From Spirochaetia bacterium (GTDB lineage Bacteria; Spirochaetota; Spirochaetia; Sphaerochaetales; Sphaerochaetaceae): DNA of 64,000 nucleotides. The DNA is taken from NCBI GenBank assembly GCA_022482625.1, contig JAKVOU010000001.1, forward strand, positions 2,466,784 to 2,530,783, written 5' to 3'. How positions within the stretch are numbered: position 1 is the first letter of the stretch; each line of letters opens with the position of its first letter. The notes beneath the pieces are model-generated. The model did no database searches. It was not told where the DNA came from and was given only the letters and a program-made list of their open reading frames with translations. The position numbers and the translations under genes were made by a program. Of the stretch, positions 8,279 to 15,925 are shown piece after piece.

Positions 8279-9361
8279 TCATACAAGTGATTCGACTTTT
8301 GCAATTGCTGTTCTGACTAGCTTATCGTCGACGGGAAAAGGAAGCAAGTGGATTGATTCATGAGGGACGAGTGTCGCTTCAATGACTGCATCTATTTTCT
8401 TTGTATCGGTAGCGTCAACGCCTAGATCAGCAAATTTTGTGGGCAGGCCCATGACTTTGAATTTGTCATAAAGCTTTTTCAGTTCTGCATCATCTCCAAG
8501 CAATGCAGCTTGGACAAGGGTGCCATAGGCTACCTTGAGACCATGCAGCCTGTCATGTGTCTCCTGAAGTACTGACATGCCGTTGTGCAAGGCATGGGCA
8601 GCAGCGACTCGTGTAAAACGTTCTCCAAGTCCACCGACCAGACCACCTCCTGCAATGACTGCATCGACGACTTTGATGAATGTAGGTGTCAATTCTTTTG
8701 CTTTCATGGCAGCAAAAGCCTGTGGACCTTCATCCAGCAGTACTTCGCCGATCATCTTGGCTGTACGAAGTCCCAGTTCCACTGTCAACGGCAGGTTTTC
8801 CAATCCCTTGGTGAGGATATCAGCTTCGTACCATTTTGCAATGGTATCGGCTACCCCAGCTTGCAGATACATCTGTGGGGCATCGAGGATGATCCTGGGT
8901 TCGATGAGCAACAGGAAAGCTGCCTTTGAAAAGATTTCGTATCCCAAAGCCTTGCCTTCCATCGAATACCATACGGAAAGCGGGGTCCAGGCTGCACAGG
9001 TTGCTGCGATGGTCGGGATGGCGACGAATGGTTTGTGCGCTTTTTCTGACAAGGCTTTTGCTGTATCAAGGACTGTACCGCCGCCGATTCCTATGATGGC
9101 TGGAGCAGTTGTGGCTTCTTCTGCGAGGGCATTGACTGCTTCATGGGTACAATGGCCTTTGATTACATGACTGCGTGTCCCTTCTGCTGTATATGCTTCA
9201 GGCAGGTATGGGGCAGCTGCCTTTCCTGCTTTTTCGCCATGCAGCCATAATGAGTTCTTCAATTCTTCTTCCGTAAAGAATGTGTTGAGTTTTTCCAATG
9301 AGCCGGCATAGGAAAAACAGTTGTCCGGTCCCGGTTGGATCCTTATAGATGGATATTCCAT
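8279..9361 (-). CDS. Iron-containing/glycerol dehydrogenase-family oxidoreductase, HcxA (YbdH)-like
   Basis: A 360-residue member of the GldA-like group III dehydrogenases. The dinucleotide-binding IIGIGGGTVLDTAKALSE and the PTIAATCAAWTPLSVWY loop are visible. Metal-ligand positions fall in GVADTIAKWYE and AAHALHNGM/ETHDRLHGLKVAYG. In E. coli the related ybdH (hcxA) lies next to ybdL, a methionine aminotransferase gene. Here the same two families are adjacent and overlap, behind metQNI. HcxA is known to reduce 2-oxo acids; use of the oxo acid of methionine is inference. Confidence 0.78.
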   Translation of the reverse strand: MEYPSIRIQPGPDNCFSYAGSLEKLNTFFTEEELKNSLWLHGEKAGKAAAPYLPEAYTAEGTRSHVIKGHCTHEAVNALAEEATTAPAIIGIGGGTVLDTAKALSEKAHKPFVAIPTIAATCAAWTPLSVWYSMEGKALGYEIFSKAAFLLLIEPRIILDAPQMYLQAGVADTIAKWYEADILTKGLENLPLTVELGLRTAKMIGEVLLDEGPQAFAAMKAKELTPTFIKVVDAVIAGGGLVGGLGERFTRVAAAHALHNGMSVLQETHDRLHGLKVAYGTLVQAALLGDDAELKKLYDKFKVMGLPTKFADLGVDATDTKKIDAVIEATLVPHESIHLLPFPVDDKLVRTAIAKVESLV

Positions 9362-9438
9362 GATGATGCCTCCGATAGCAGGAGAAACGCCAATTCTGCT
9401 GACGTTTCTTTTTTTATAAATATGTGCAGGATGCCGTA

Positions 9439-10101
9439 TCAGTGTACGAACTTTCCTGCAATCTTGTCGCCGATGATTTGGGCGACCTGGACGATGATGA
9501 CAAGCAGGACAACTGTCACGATCATGACGCCTGTCTCATAACGATAATAGCCGAACTGAATTGCAAGATCTCCTATGCCTCCGCCTCCGACGATACCTGC
9601 CATGGCCGAATAGCCGATGAGGCTGACTAAGGTTACGGTAATTGCCCGTATAATGCCAGGTCTTGCCTCTACAAGCAGGACATGGGAAATGATGAGTTTC
9701 ATGGATGCTCCCGTAGCGACGGATGACTCGATGACTCCTCGGTCTATATCTGCAAAAGCTCCTTCGATGAGTCTTGCATGGAAGGCTATGGCACAGAATG
9801 AAAGGGGAACCGAAGCTGCAAGAGGTCCGATTGTCGTGCCTGCAATGAGTTTTGTCAGAGGAATCAACACGACCAGCAGGATGATGAAGGGAATCGACCG
9901 GATAAGGTTGACTATTGCCCCCGCGATGATGTTGATCGTCCTGTTCTTTGTCAGTAGTGGAGTCTCCGTCATGTAGAGCACAAGACCCAGCAACGTACCG
10001 AATACCAAGGCTGCCAGCAGTGATATGATGACCATCTGGAATGTCTCATATGTGGCTTTCCAAAGATATTGGTGAAGGATTTCCAAGGTTTCTTCAAGCA
10101 T
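9439..10101 (-). CDS. metI: Methionine ABC transporter permease MetI
   Basis: A 220-residue integral membrane protein with about five helices, the usual size for MetI. NLIRSIPFIILLVVLIPLTK and the cytoplasmic ESSVATGASMKLIISHVLL loop, which contacts the ATPase, are typical. The start overlaps the end of metN by 8 bases. It forms the channel for the MetQ-delivered substrate (methionine and some derivatives in known systems). Confidence 0.9.
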   Translation of the reverse strand: MLEETLEILHQYLWKATYETFQMVIISLLAALVFGTLLGLVLYMTETPLLTKNRTINIIAGAIVNLIRSIPFIILLVVLIPLTKLIAGTTIGPLAASVPLSFCAIAFHARLIEGAFADIDRGVIESSVATGASMKLIISHVLLVEARPGIIRAITVTLVSLIGYSAMAGIVGGGGIGDLAIQFGYYRYETGVMIVTVVLLVIIVQVAQIIGDKIAGKFVH

Positions 10102-11170
10102 TGGATTGCTCCTTTGTCAGCAGTTCTACTGACGATGTGTTTTCCTTCAGGTAGATGAGGGCCTGGCTTCTGGCGTCAGGAGCTCCGGTGAGGCAGACTA
10201 CCAGGATACCGAAAGGTTTTCCGTCGATGTATTCGATCTTGCCATGCACGATTGAAAGGGAAATGCTGTAGCGTTGGGCTACGGTTGCAATGACCGGGTC
10301 AAAGGCTTTTTCTCCGACATAGGTCAGCTTGAACAGCTGTCCGTCTGCAGGGATTGCCAGCTCGTCAGGAACTTCGATATCGATGACTCTTGCCACCATT
10401 TTCTGGGTAACTGTCTGTCTGGGAGAAGTAAAAAGCGAGTAGGTGTCATTGACTTCAATGATATGCCCATGGTCCATGACGGCGATCCTGTCAAACAGTT
10501 TCTTTGCTACTTCCATCTGATGGGTGATGAACATGATGGTCAGGCCCATCTTGCGGTTGATCGAGCGCAATATGGAAACGATGCCTTCCGTAGTTTCAGG
10601 ATCCAAGGCACTTGTTGCTTCGTCACAGAGCAACAGTTCCGGGTTGTTTGCAAGGGCCCTTGCAATGGCTACCCGTTGTTTTTGTCCTCCTGAAAGCTGG
10701 GAAGGATATGCATGCAGTTTGTCAGACAACCCGACCAGGTCAAGCAATTCCTTGACTCTGCCTGGGATATCTTCTTTCTTCCAACCTGCTGCCAGCAGGT
10801 TGAAGGAAATGTTCTTTTCTACTGTAGAACCTGAGATCAGATTGAAATGTTGGAAGATCATGCCGATTTTCTGCCTGAGGGCTTCCAGTTGTTTCCCTTG
10901 CAGCCCTGTGATGTCCTGTCCGTCAACCAGTACATGTCCCGCTGTAGGTGCCTGCAGGAGATTGACGACCCTTGCTAGCGTACTCTTACCTGCTCCGCTT
11001 GGACCGACGATGCCGAATATCTCACCTTTCCTGACTGTCAGGTCAACACGGGAAACGGCATGTATCTCAGTACCTTCTGCAGTAGCAAAGGAAACTGAGA
11101 TATCCTTGAGCTCAACCAAGGCTCTGCCTTTTTCGGGTAGAGCCGTTGTCTGCTTTTCCTGCATTGTCAT
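10094..11170 (-). CDS. metN: Methionine ABC transporter ATPase MetN
   Basis: A 358-residue ATPase. The Walker A is GIVGPSGAGKST (about residues 53-64), the signature LSGGQKQR, and the Walker B ELLLCDEATSALD, with an ITHQMEV switch histidine. About 80 C-terminal residues beyond the ATPase core match the NIL/ACT-like domain that binds methionine and inhibits transport in known MetN proteins. The start overlaps the metQ stop as ATGA. It pairs with MetI and MetQ. Confidence 0.93.
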   Translation of the reverse strand: MTMQEKQTTALPEKGRALVELKDISVSFATAEGTEIHAVSRVDLTVRKGEIFGIVGPSGAGKSTLARVVNLLQAPTAGHVLVDGQDITGLQGKQLEALRQKIGMIFQHFNLISGSTVEKNISFNLLAAGWKKEDIPGRVKELLDLVGLSDKLHAYPSQLSGGQKQRVAIARALANNPELLLCDEATSALDPETTEGIVSILRSINRKMGLTIMFITHQMEVAKKLFDRIAVMDHGHIIEVNDTYSLFTSPRQTVTQKMVARVIDIEVPDELAIPADGQLFKLTYVGEKAFDPVIATVAQRYSISLSIVHGKIEYIDGKPFGILVVCLTGAPDARSQALIYLKENTSSVELLTKEQSNA

Positions 11171-12021
11171 TCACCTTCGCCGTAGGTATCGATCCACCAC
11201 TGCGGGCGGTCAAAGGAATTGAACAGGCTGCCTTCCTTTGTAATGGCATCATGGAAATCCTTTGACTGTATTGCTTCCTTGAGTACTTTACCCAATGGGG
11301 AATCTACGTCTGCAGTCCTGACGGCCATGACATTCTTGTAGCCTTCTGCCAGTTTTTCTATGGCCAATGCCTTTGAATAATCCAGACCTGCAGCTATGGC
11401 ATAGTTCCCAGGGACGATGCCGATGGCAACACTGTCCAGGCTGCGGGCAATCTGAGCGCCATCCAGGGTCTTGAACTGCAGATGCTTGGGATTTTCCGCT
11501 ATGTCGATCAAGGAAACCTTTGTGGGGTCAATGTTGTCCTTGAGGGTAATGACATTGTATCTTGCAAGGATGCCTAGGCTGCGGGCAAGGTTGGTGACAT
11601 CACTTGCAATTGCAATCTGGTCCCCGTCCTGAAGTTGGTCAAGTGAGGTGTATTTCTTGCTGAAGACTCCGGCTCCGGCGGTCGGGACGGTGATGATCGG
11701 AGAGATGTCAAGCTTGTTGGCCTTTGCGAATGCTGTGAGGTAAATGGTATGCTGCATCAGGTTGGCTTCGATTTCTCCTTCACTCAGTGCTTGGTCCGGC
11801 TGTACCCAATCGGAGAACTGGACAACGGAAACTTTGTATCCCTGTTTTTCCAAGTAAGGGGCAATTGCCTGCTTGACCATGTCTCCATAAGGGCCAGGAC
11901 TTACGCCGATCCTTATATCCTTGCTTGTCGTTGCTGTCTGTGTTTCACTTTTTCCGCTTGCAAAGGCAAGGGAGCCGATTGCCAGTAAGATGATGCTGAA
12001 TATGGCTGTTCTTTTCTTCAT
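11167..12021 (-). CDS. metQ: Methionine-binding protein MetQ
   Basis: A 284-residue NlpA-family substrate-binding protein. It has a signal peptide ending LAFASGKSE, a spirochaete-type end without a lipobox cysteine. DIRIGVSPGPYGDMVKQAI, NLMQHTIYL and NYAIAAGLDYSKAL are family hallmarks. I chose ATG 12021, which gives a clean signal peptide and has AAGGA upstream, rather than the in-frame start at 12057. It is the first structural gene of metQNI-hcxA-ybdL and lies 126 bases after a methionine-rich leader ORF that probably controls it. Confidence 0.92.
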   Translation of the reverse strand: MKKRTAIFSIILLAIGSLAFASGKSETQTATTSKDIRIGVSPGPYGDMVKQAIAPYLEKQGYKVSVVQFSDWVQPDQALSEGEIEANLMQHTIYLTAFAKANKLDISPIITVPTAGAGVFSKKYTSLDQLQDGDQIAIASDVTNLARSLGILARYNVITLKDNIDPTKVSLIDIAENPKHLQFKTLDGAQIARSLDSVAIGIVPGNYAIAAGLDYSKALAIEKLAEGYKNVMAVRTADVDSPLGKVLKEAIQSKDFHDAITKEGSLFNSFDRPQWWIDTYGEGE

Positions 12022-12059
12022 GATTTTTTTCCTTATGCCATTGTTGAAGATGACCATTT

Positions 12060-12083
12060 GATAAATCCTCTGAGGATGATATC
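12060..12083 (-). promoter_or_regulatory. Hairpin in the metQ leader
   Basis: Read leftward, GATA TC ATCCT CAG AGGAT T TATC folds into two stacked stems about 40 bases before the metQ ATG. It follows the methionine leader ORF and could be one of the alternative structures of an attenuator. It lacks a U-run, so it is not a classic terminator. Confidence 0.35.
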
Positions 12084-12139
12084 TGGGTCACTGTTGTTAC
12101 GATAAAAATATAGAGATGTGGTGGATATGGGGGGTATAC

Positions 12140-12155
12140 TGCGCTTTTCAGCGCA
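12140..12155 (-). promoter_or_regulatory. Hairpin at the end of the methionine leader ORF
   Basis: TGCGCT GAAA AGCGCA on the minus strand: a 6-bp stem closed by a GAAA tetraloop. The TGA stop codon of the leader ORF lies inside it. A ribosome stalled on the two Met runs would decide whether this hairpin forms. Confidence 0.6.
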
Positions 12156-12225
12156 TCATCATGAAGAAGCACATCATCATGCAAAGAGAAGAAACGGTTG
12201 TGAAGCTTGTGGTAAATGTACTCAT
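12148..12225 (-). CDS. Methionine-rich leader peptide of the metQNI operon
   Basis: A 25-codon ORF on the minus strand, preceded by AAAGGAGAAGGAC. This is a ribosome-binding site as good as any in the window, 8 bases from the ATG at 12225. Residues 16-18 and 22-24 are Met-Met-Met, with Cys at 15 and 19, so ten residues (15-24) hold six Met and two Cys. The stop at 12148 falls within a GAAA-loop hairpin, and metQ begins 126 bases further on. Clusters of the regulated amino acid just before a hairpin are the classic design of attenuation leaders (his, trp, leu, phe operons). A methionine-sensing leader fits the operon behind it. The mechanism, transcriptional or translational, cannot be told: no U-tract terminator is seen. 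Confidence 0.75.
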   Translation of the reverse strand: MSTFTTSFTTVSSLCMMMCFFMMMR

Positions 12226-12276
12226 GTCCTTCTCCTTTGCGGTTTTCCGCTTGATGTGTTGCCGTAACAATTGCAG

Positions 12277-12282
12277 ATTATA
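12277..12282 (-). promoter_or_regulatory. Possible -10 element for the methionine operon
   Basis: A perfect TATAAT on the minus strand, 52 bases upstream of the leader ATG. A TTGACA lies only 7 bases upstream of it and cannot be its -35. The hexamer at the correct distance (TTAAAT, 12300-12305) is weak, so the promoter is plausible but not firm. Confidence 0.4.
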
Positions 12283-12399
12283 CAGAATGTGTCAAGAGGA
12301 TTTAAAAAAATCCAGTGGTTCTTGACGTTCTTTTTTTCTCCTCTGTATGGTCAAGACAGCAGAGGAGGCTATGGTATGCTTTGTGTTGACAGCGATCCG

Positions 12400-12468
12400 T
12401 GCAAAGTCTGATTAGGACGGAACTGCATGGAGGCTATCGGAACATCATTCCGTCCTGAAGACTTTGCA
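12400..12468 (+). promoter_or_regulatory. Large inverted repeat in the leader of the MFS gene
   Basis: Two nested perfect arms: TGCAAAGTCT (12400) with AGACTTTGCA (12459), and GGACGGAA (12415) with TTCCGTCC (12448). A 5/3-base internal loop separates them and a 25-base apical loop closes the structure. This gives 18 base pairs between a TTGACA (12386) and the MFS start (12513). It may be a structured mRNA leader; I do not recognise a known riboswitch class. Confidence 0.6.
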
Positions 12469-12512
12469 TTTCACTGATGTATAACTCAATGAAATAAGGA
12501 AGCAAAGTCAAA

Positions 12513-13391
12513 ATGAAACTACATAGTCTTGATCTGAGGGAACTGAAAACTTTTTTCATCCTTTGGATTACACAATCTTTTTCTCAACTCGGCAGTGCAA
12601 TGACAGCCTTTGCACTGATCATCTGGCTCTATGGTCAAAGCGGTTCTGCGCTTTCGACAGCCCTGCTGTCCGTCTGTTCCTATGCACCATATGTATTGCT
12701 TAGCCTTTTTGCAGGCGCACTGAGTGACCGCTGGAACAAGAAGGTCACTATGTTGGTCTGTGACAGTCTTGCAGCCATAGGTACGGTGGTACTGCTGATT
12801 CTTTTTCTTGCTGCAATCAATCTGACGGCTTCGATGTATGAGACTGCATTGTCTCCTATGTTGCTGTCACGGCATGGAGGGGGTGCTGAAACTTTAGGAA
12901 TGGTGACTATGTGTACGGGATTGGCAACATTGTTCGGTAGCATCATTGCTCCATTGCTGCCGGAACCCAAAAGTAGGATCAAGGTAATCTGGTGGACGCT
13001 GTTTTTTCCCATGAGTACCGAGAATTTTCTTCTTGCTTTGGGAAGGACAACGGCTGTTTGGTGTTTTGGAACAATACTGGGATGGATGTTGATTCCTATC
13101 ATGCAGACCAACATGGAAACCGTTCTTCGTCTGCATATTCCCATTGATATGCATGGACGTGTCTATGCTGCAAGGAATTCTTTTCAGTTTTTTTCAATAC
13201 CGGTCGGCTATCTGTCAGGGGGCATCTTGATTGACAAGGTATTCGAACCTTTTGCAGCAAACAAGGCTTCTGCACTTTTCCGATTGGCTTTCGGCACGGG
13301 AAAAGGAACCGGAGCTGCATTTCTCTTTGCTGTCTTGGGCATGGCTCGTATCGTTATCTGCCTGGTGTTTCATAAAAATAGGGTTTTATAG
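12513..13391 (+). pseudogene. MFS transporter with large internal in-frame deletion
   Basis: The frame is open for 292 residues. Both ends match a family of MFS exporters of about 410-430 residues: N-terminal FFILWITQSFSQLGSAMTAF and AGALSDRWNKK, and C-terminal SMYETALSPMLLSR, MSTENFLLALGR, HGRVYAARNSFQFFSIPVGY and FGTGKGTGAA. The middle is missing. After the third helix (GTVVLLIL) the sequence jumps directly to the helix before ASMYE, losing roughly 130 residues and several helices. It still has a fair start and no stop, so it may be expressed, but a working MFS fold is unlikely. A strong inverted repeat precedes it. Confidence 0.7.
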
Positions 13392-13524
13392 GAGTTTGAA
13401 AATAAAGCTATTGCTTTAGAAAATATAAAGTAATTAATAATAAAGTTCCTTTAACGGAATATAAATAAGGTGTTATATGGATCAGGATAAGTATTTCCCC
13501 GCTGCTATCTCAGATACATGGGAG

Positions 13525-14457
13525 CTAAGGTCTGTTCCTGTGGTTTGGTTGAAGGAGCGTCTTTTTACTTCTGAACAGGATTTTCCTACTCAGAAGAGGA
13601 AACAGGAAGGTTACCCAGATACCTGAAAGGCTATAGCGAAGAAAAGCACCAGGGATATAGAGTGCTGCAGGAAGCAACAGCTTGATGCCTGCCAAGAAGA
13701 CGATGACTGCTGTTATGCAGGATGCTATTCTGATTGCCTTGGTGGTTTTTGTTCCTCTGAGGTCTATATCCAGATAAGCGGTTTCAAGGGCAAATCCCAA
13801 GTAACCTGTTCCTCCGAAAGCCATGATCTTGAAAAGATCGGTGAACGCTACAGCCTCAATCAGCTTTGCCTGCAGCAGAAATCCCAAAGCCAATGCACCG
13901 GCAGTCAGTATGCTGCCCACAATTGATGAAAACTTGATTTTTTTCTTTTTGTTCCTGCAGAGATCCAGTAGCCTATCTGGCAGCAGAAAGGTACAGGCAA
14001 TGCCTATGAGATAACCTACAGCTACGTCAACCGGCCAATGGACTCCTAGGTAAAGTCTGCTGATGGCAACCAGGACAACCATGATGCTTGCAACGACCCA
14101 GGCCTTTTGGGTCTTGATGTATCTTGCCAATGAATTGTAGGTAACTGAGGCTCCCGTAGTGTGTCCGGAAGGAAAGGAGTAACCGGTTGCCGTGGCAAGT
14201 CTTTTTCCTTTGATGCTGTCCAACACTTGGAAGGGCCTAGGAGCCTTCACGATTGCCTTGATGCAGCCCATGGAGAGGATTGCCGCCAATATAGTCGTGA
14301 CGAGGGCGAATCCCTCATCCTTGTCCATGGCATACAGTACCGTGATACCTACCAGGATAAGGATGCCCTGTTCGCCGAACAGGGTAATGACCTGAAAGAA
14401 GATATCAAGGGCAGGATTTCCGATATGCTGGAAGAACATGAGGATTGCTTGTTGCAT
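13525..14457 (-). CDS. PAP2-family membrane phosphatase
   Basis: A 310-residue protein with several hydrophobic helices and the three PAP2 motifs: KAIVKAPRPF, YSFPSGHTTGA and SRLYLGVHWPVDVAVG. These supply the conserved Lys/Arg, Ser-Gly-His and Arg/His/Asp of the active site. Such enzymes remove phosphate from lipid phosphates or undecaprenyl pyrophosphate. The C-terminal 150 residues add further helices. The start lies about 105 bases after the GT4 gene ends, so it may be the last gene of that leftward operon. Confidence 0.85.
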   Translation of the reverse strand: MQQAILMFFQHIGNPALDIFFQVITLFGEQGILILVGITVLYAMDKDEGFALVTTILAAILSMGCIKAIVKAPRPFQVLDSIKGKRLATATGYSFPSGHTTGASVTYNSLARYIKTQKAWVVASIMVVLVAISRLYLGVHWPVDVAVGYLIGIACTFLLPDRLLDLCRNKKKKIKFSSIVGSILTAGALALGFLLQAKLIEAVAFTDLFKIMAFGGTGYLGFALETAYLDIDLRGTKTTKAIRIASCITAVIVFLAGIKLLLPAALYIPGAFLRYSLSGIWVTFLFPLLSRKILFRSKKTLLQPNHRNRP

Positions 14458-14562
14458 GGCATCTCCGAGTTTTCTGTTTTGTTTCCATTGTGGATGCTCA
14501 ATCTCAGTTTGTCCAGTTTAAAATGACTTGGATGTGATGATATCGTATCGTTAGCTTCCATG

Positions 14563-15921
14563 TCACTTGATGATGTCTTCCAGAAGTACCTCCAAATTCT
14601 GCATGGAAAAATGCCGGCTGCCTATGTTGAAGTTGGTATTGACCGATGTAGTCCGCTTTTCTTTGTCGAACAAATAGGATATGCATTTTTCACAGGCAGT
14701 TTCCATGGCTTTTTCATTGATATGGATAAGCTGACGTGTTTCGTCACGCTGGAAAGAAGAGCCGAAGCTTGCATAGTCAAAACCAAACGGGCGGATGTCC
14801 GTGCAGAATACCGGATACTCAAAGACAGCCATAGGTACCCGGGCAAAAAGCCCTTCAAGGAACTGGTTGCCCCAGCCTTCCCAATATGAGGGATAGGTAA
14901 TGAGATCGGCATGGGCATAGGTATCCCACAGGCTGTAGACCTTGTGTCCGTCTGCATGGCCTCTGTCATGGCTGATATACCGGTGGGCGCAGATAAGGCG
15001 TACTCCTTTTTCCTTTGCATATGTTTCAAGCCTTGCAAGGTACGTACCAGTTCCATCGTCTCCATCGTACCCTGCAAGCACAAGAGTGAAGGTGCTCTTT
15101 TCTGTAAATATCCTGCCATCATAGAGCTTCTTGCCCAATAATGAAGTTCTGTGTGCTTCCAAGTGTGCAGCCAAGTCAATTGCCAGTTCTATTCCCTTTC
15201 TTTCTACGATCCTGGTAGCCTGCAGGAGCAATACTTCATCATCACTGATGCCGAGTGTTTTCCTGAAGTCCATGTTGAATGCGTCACGGACCCATGGAGC
15301 TCCGTCAAAATCGAAGACATTGGGGATAATGGTACTCTGCAGCCCTGTCTTTTCAAGCAAGGTAGCCTGACCCTGATGATTTATGACTACGTGTCCGTAG
15401 GCTTTGTCCCTGGGCGGAATGTACATTTCTGCAATTTCTTCCATGAACCGGCAGCCGAAATGAACGCCTCCGATCCTTTCCCAATAAAAATCATGATGTT
15501 GGGCGAGGACGGTAAGCTGCCGTTTCCTGCATACCTGTTCCATTGCTATGGCAACTGCAGGATTCATTGCCACGGACCAGATGTTTTCAGGAATGACCAT
15601 ATCAATGTGCTTTTCTGTTACGAATCTGTCGATGACCCTTTCAGCCTTTTCTGCTTCATCCATCAGGACGTTTCTGAATGTGGCTTCATTGCTGAAGGTC
15701 GGCTGTGCACAGAAAGCAAACCCATACAGTTTCCTTGCTATGGAGGAAGTGTGGAGCAGGCTTTCATGGACTATGTTGCCATTGTCGCCGATCTCTCCTC
15801 CAAGTTGGTGAACCGTATGTCCCAGTGCCCGGAGAGCTTTTTCCCATTTGTCCATTTCCAAGGAGACACCGTCTGTTCCTTTGATCTTGTAGTGGATCAT
15901 TGCTATGGTATGTAGCTTCAT
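14563..15921 (-). CDS. GT4-family glycosyltransferase
   Basis: A 452-residue GT-B retaining glycosyltransferase. The N-terminal domain opens with MIHYKIKGTDGVSLEMDKWE, where the flexible Gly loop sits. The C-terminal domain has LLLQATRIVERKGIELAIDLA (donor-binding Arg/Lys) and ITYPSYWEGWGNQFLEGLFA (an E-x7-E-like motif). It starts 5 bases after the GH13_18 phosphorylase stop and is clearly in its operon. A nucleotide-sugar transferase beside a sugar phosphorylase suggests joint handling of one disaccharide or glucoside, for instance its synthesis and breakdown; the acceptor is not readable. Confidence 0.82.
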   Translation of the reverse strand: MKLHTIAMIHYKIKGTDGVSLEMDKWEKALRALGHTVHQLGGEIGDNGNIVHESLLHTSSIARKLYGFAFCAQPTFSNEATFRNVLMDEAEKAERVIDRFVTEKHIDMVIPENIWSVAMNPAVAIAMEQVCRKRQLTVLAQHHDFYWERIGGVHFGCRFMEEIAEMYIPPRDKAYGHVVINHQGQATLLEKTGLQSTIIPNVFDFDGAPWVRDAFNMDFRKTLGISDDEVLLLQATRIVERKGIELAIDLAAHLEAHRTSLLGKKLYDGRIFTEKSTFTLVLAGYDGDDGTGTYLARLETYAKEKGVRLICAHRYISHDRGHADGHKVYSLWDTYAHADLITYPSYWEGWGNQFLEGLFARVPMAVFEYPVFCTDIRPFGFDYASFGSSFQRDETRQLIHINEKAMETACEKCISYLFDKEKRTTSVNTNFNIGSRHFSMQNLEVLLEDIIK

Positions 15922-15925
15922 TTTC

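Noticed and set aside
12290-12295. TTGACA as -35 for the methionine operon
   Set aside because: It lies only 7 bases from the TATAAT and no -10 lies 16-18 bases downstream of it.
12022-12300. SAM riboswitch or T-box upstream of metQ
   Set aside because: No S-box core, no T-box sequence and no terminator with a U-run could be found; the Met-rich leader ORF explains the region better.
13477-13626. Small plus-strand ORF starting MDQDKYFPAAISD
   Set aside because: It mostly overlaps the PAP2 gene end in antisense and has only a weak AAGG upstream; nothing supports it as a gene.
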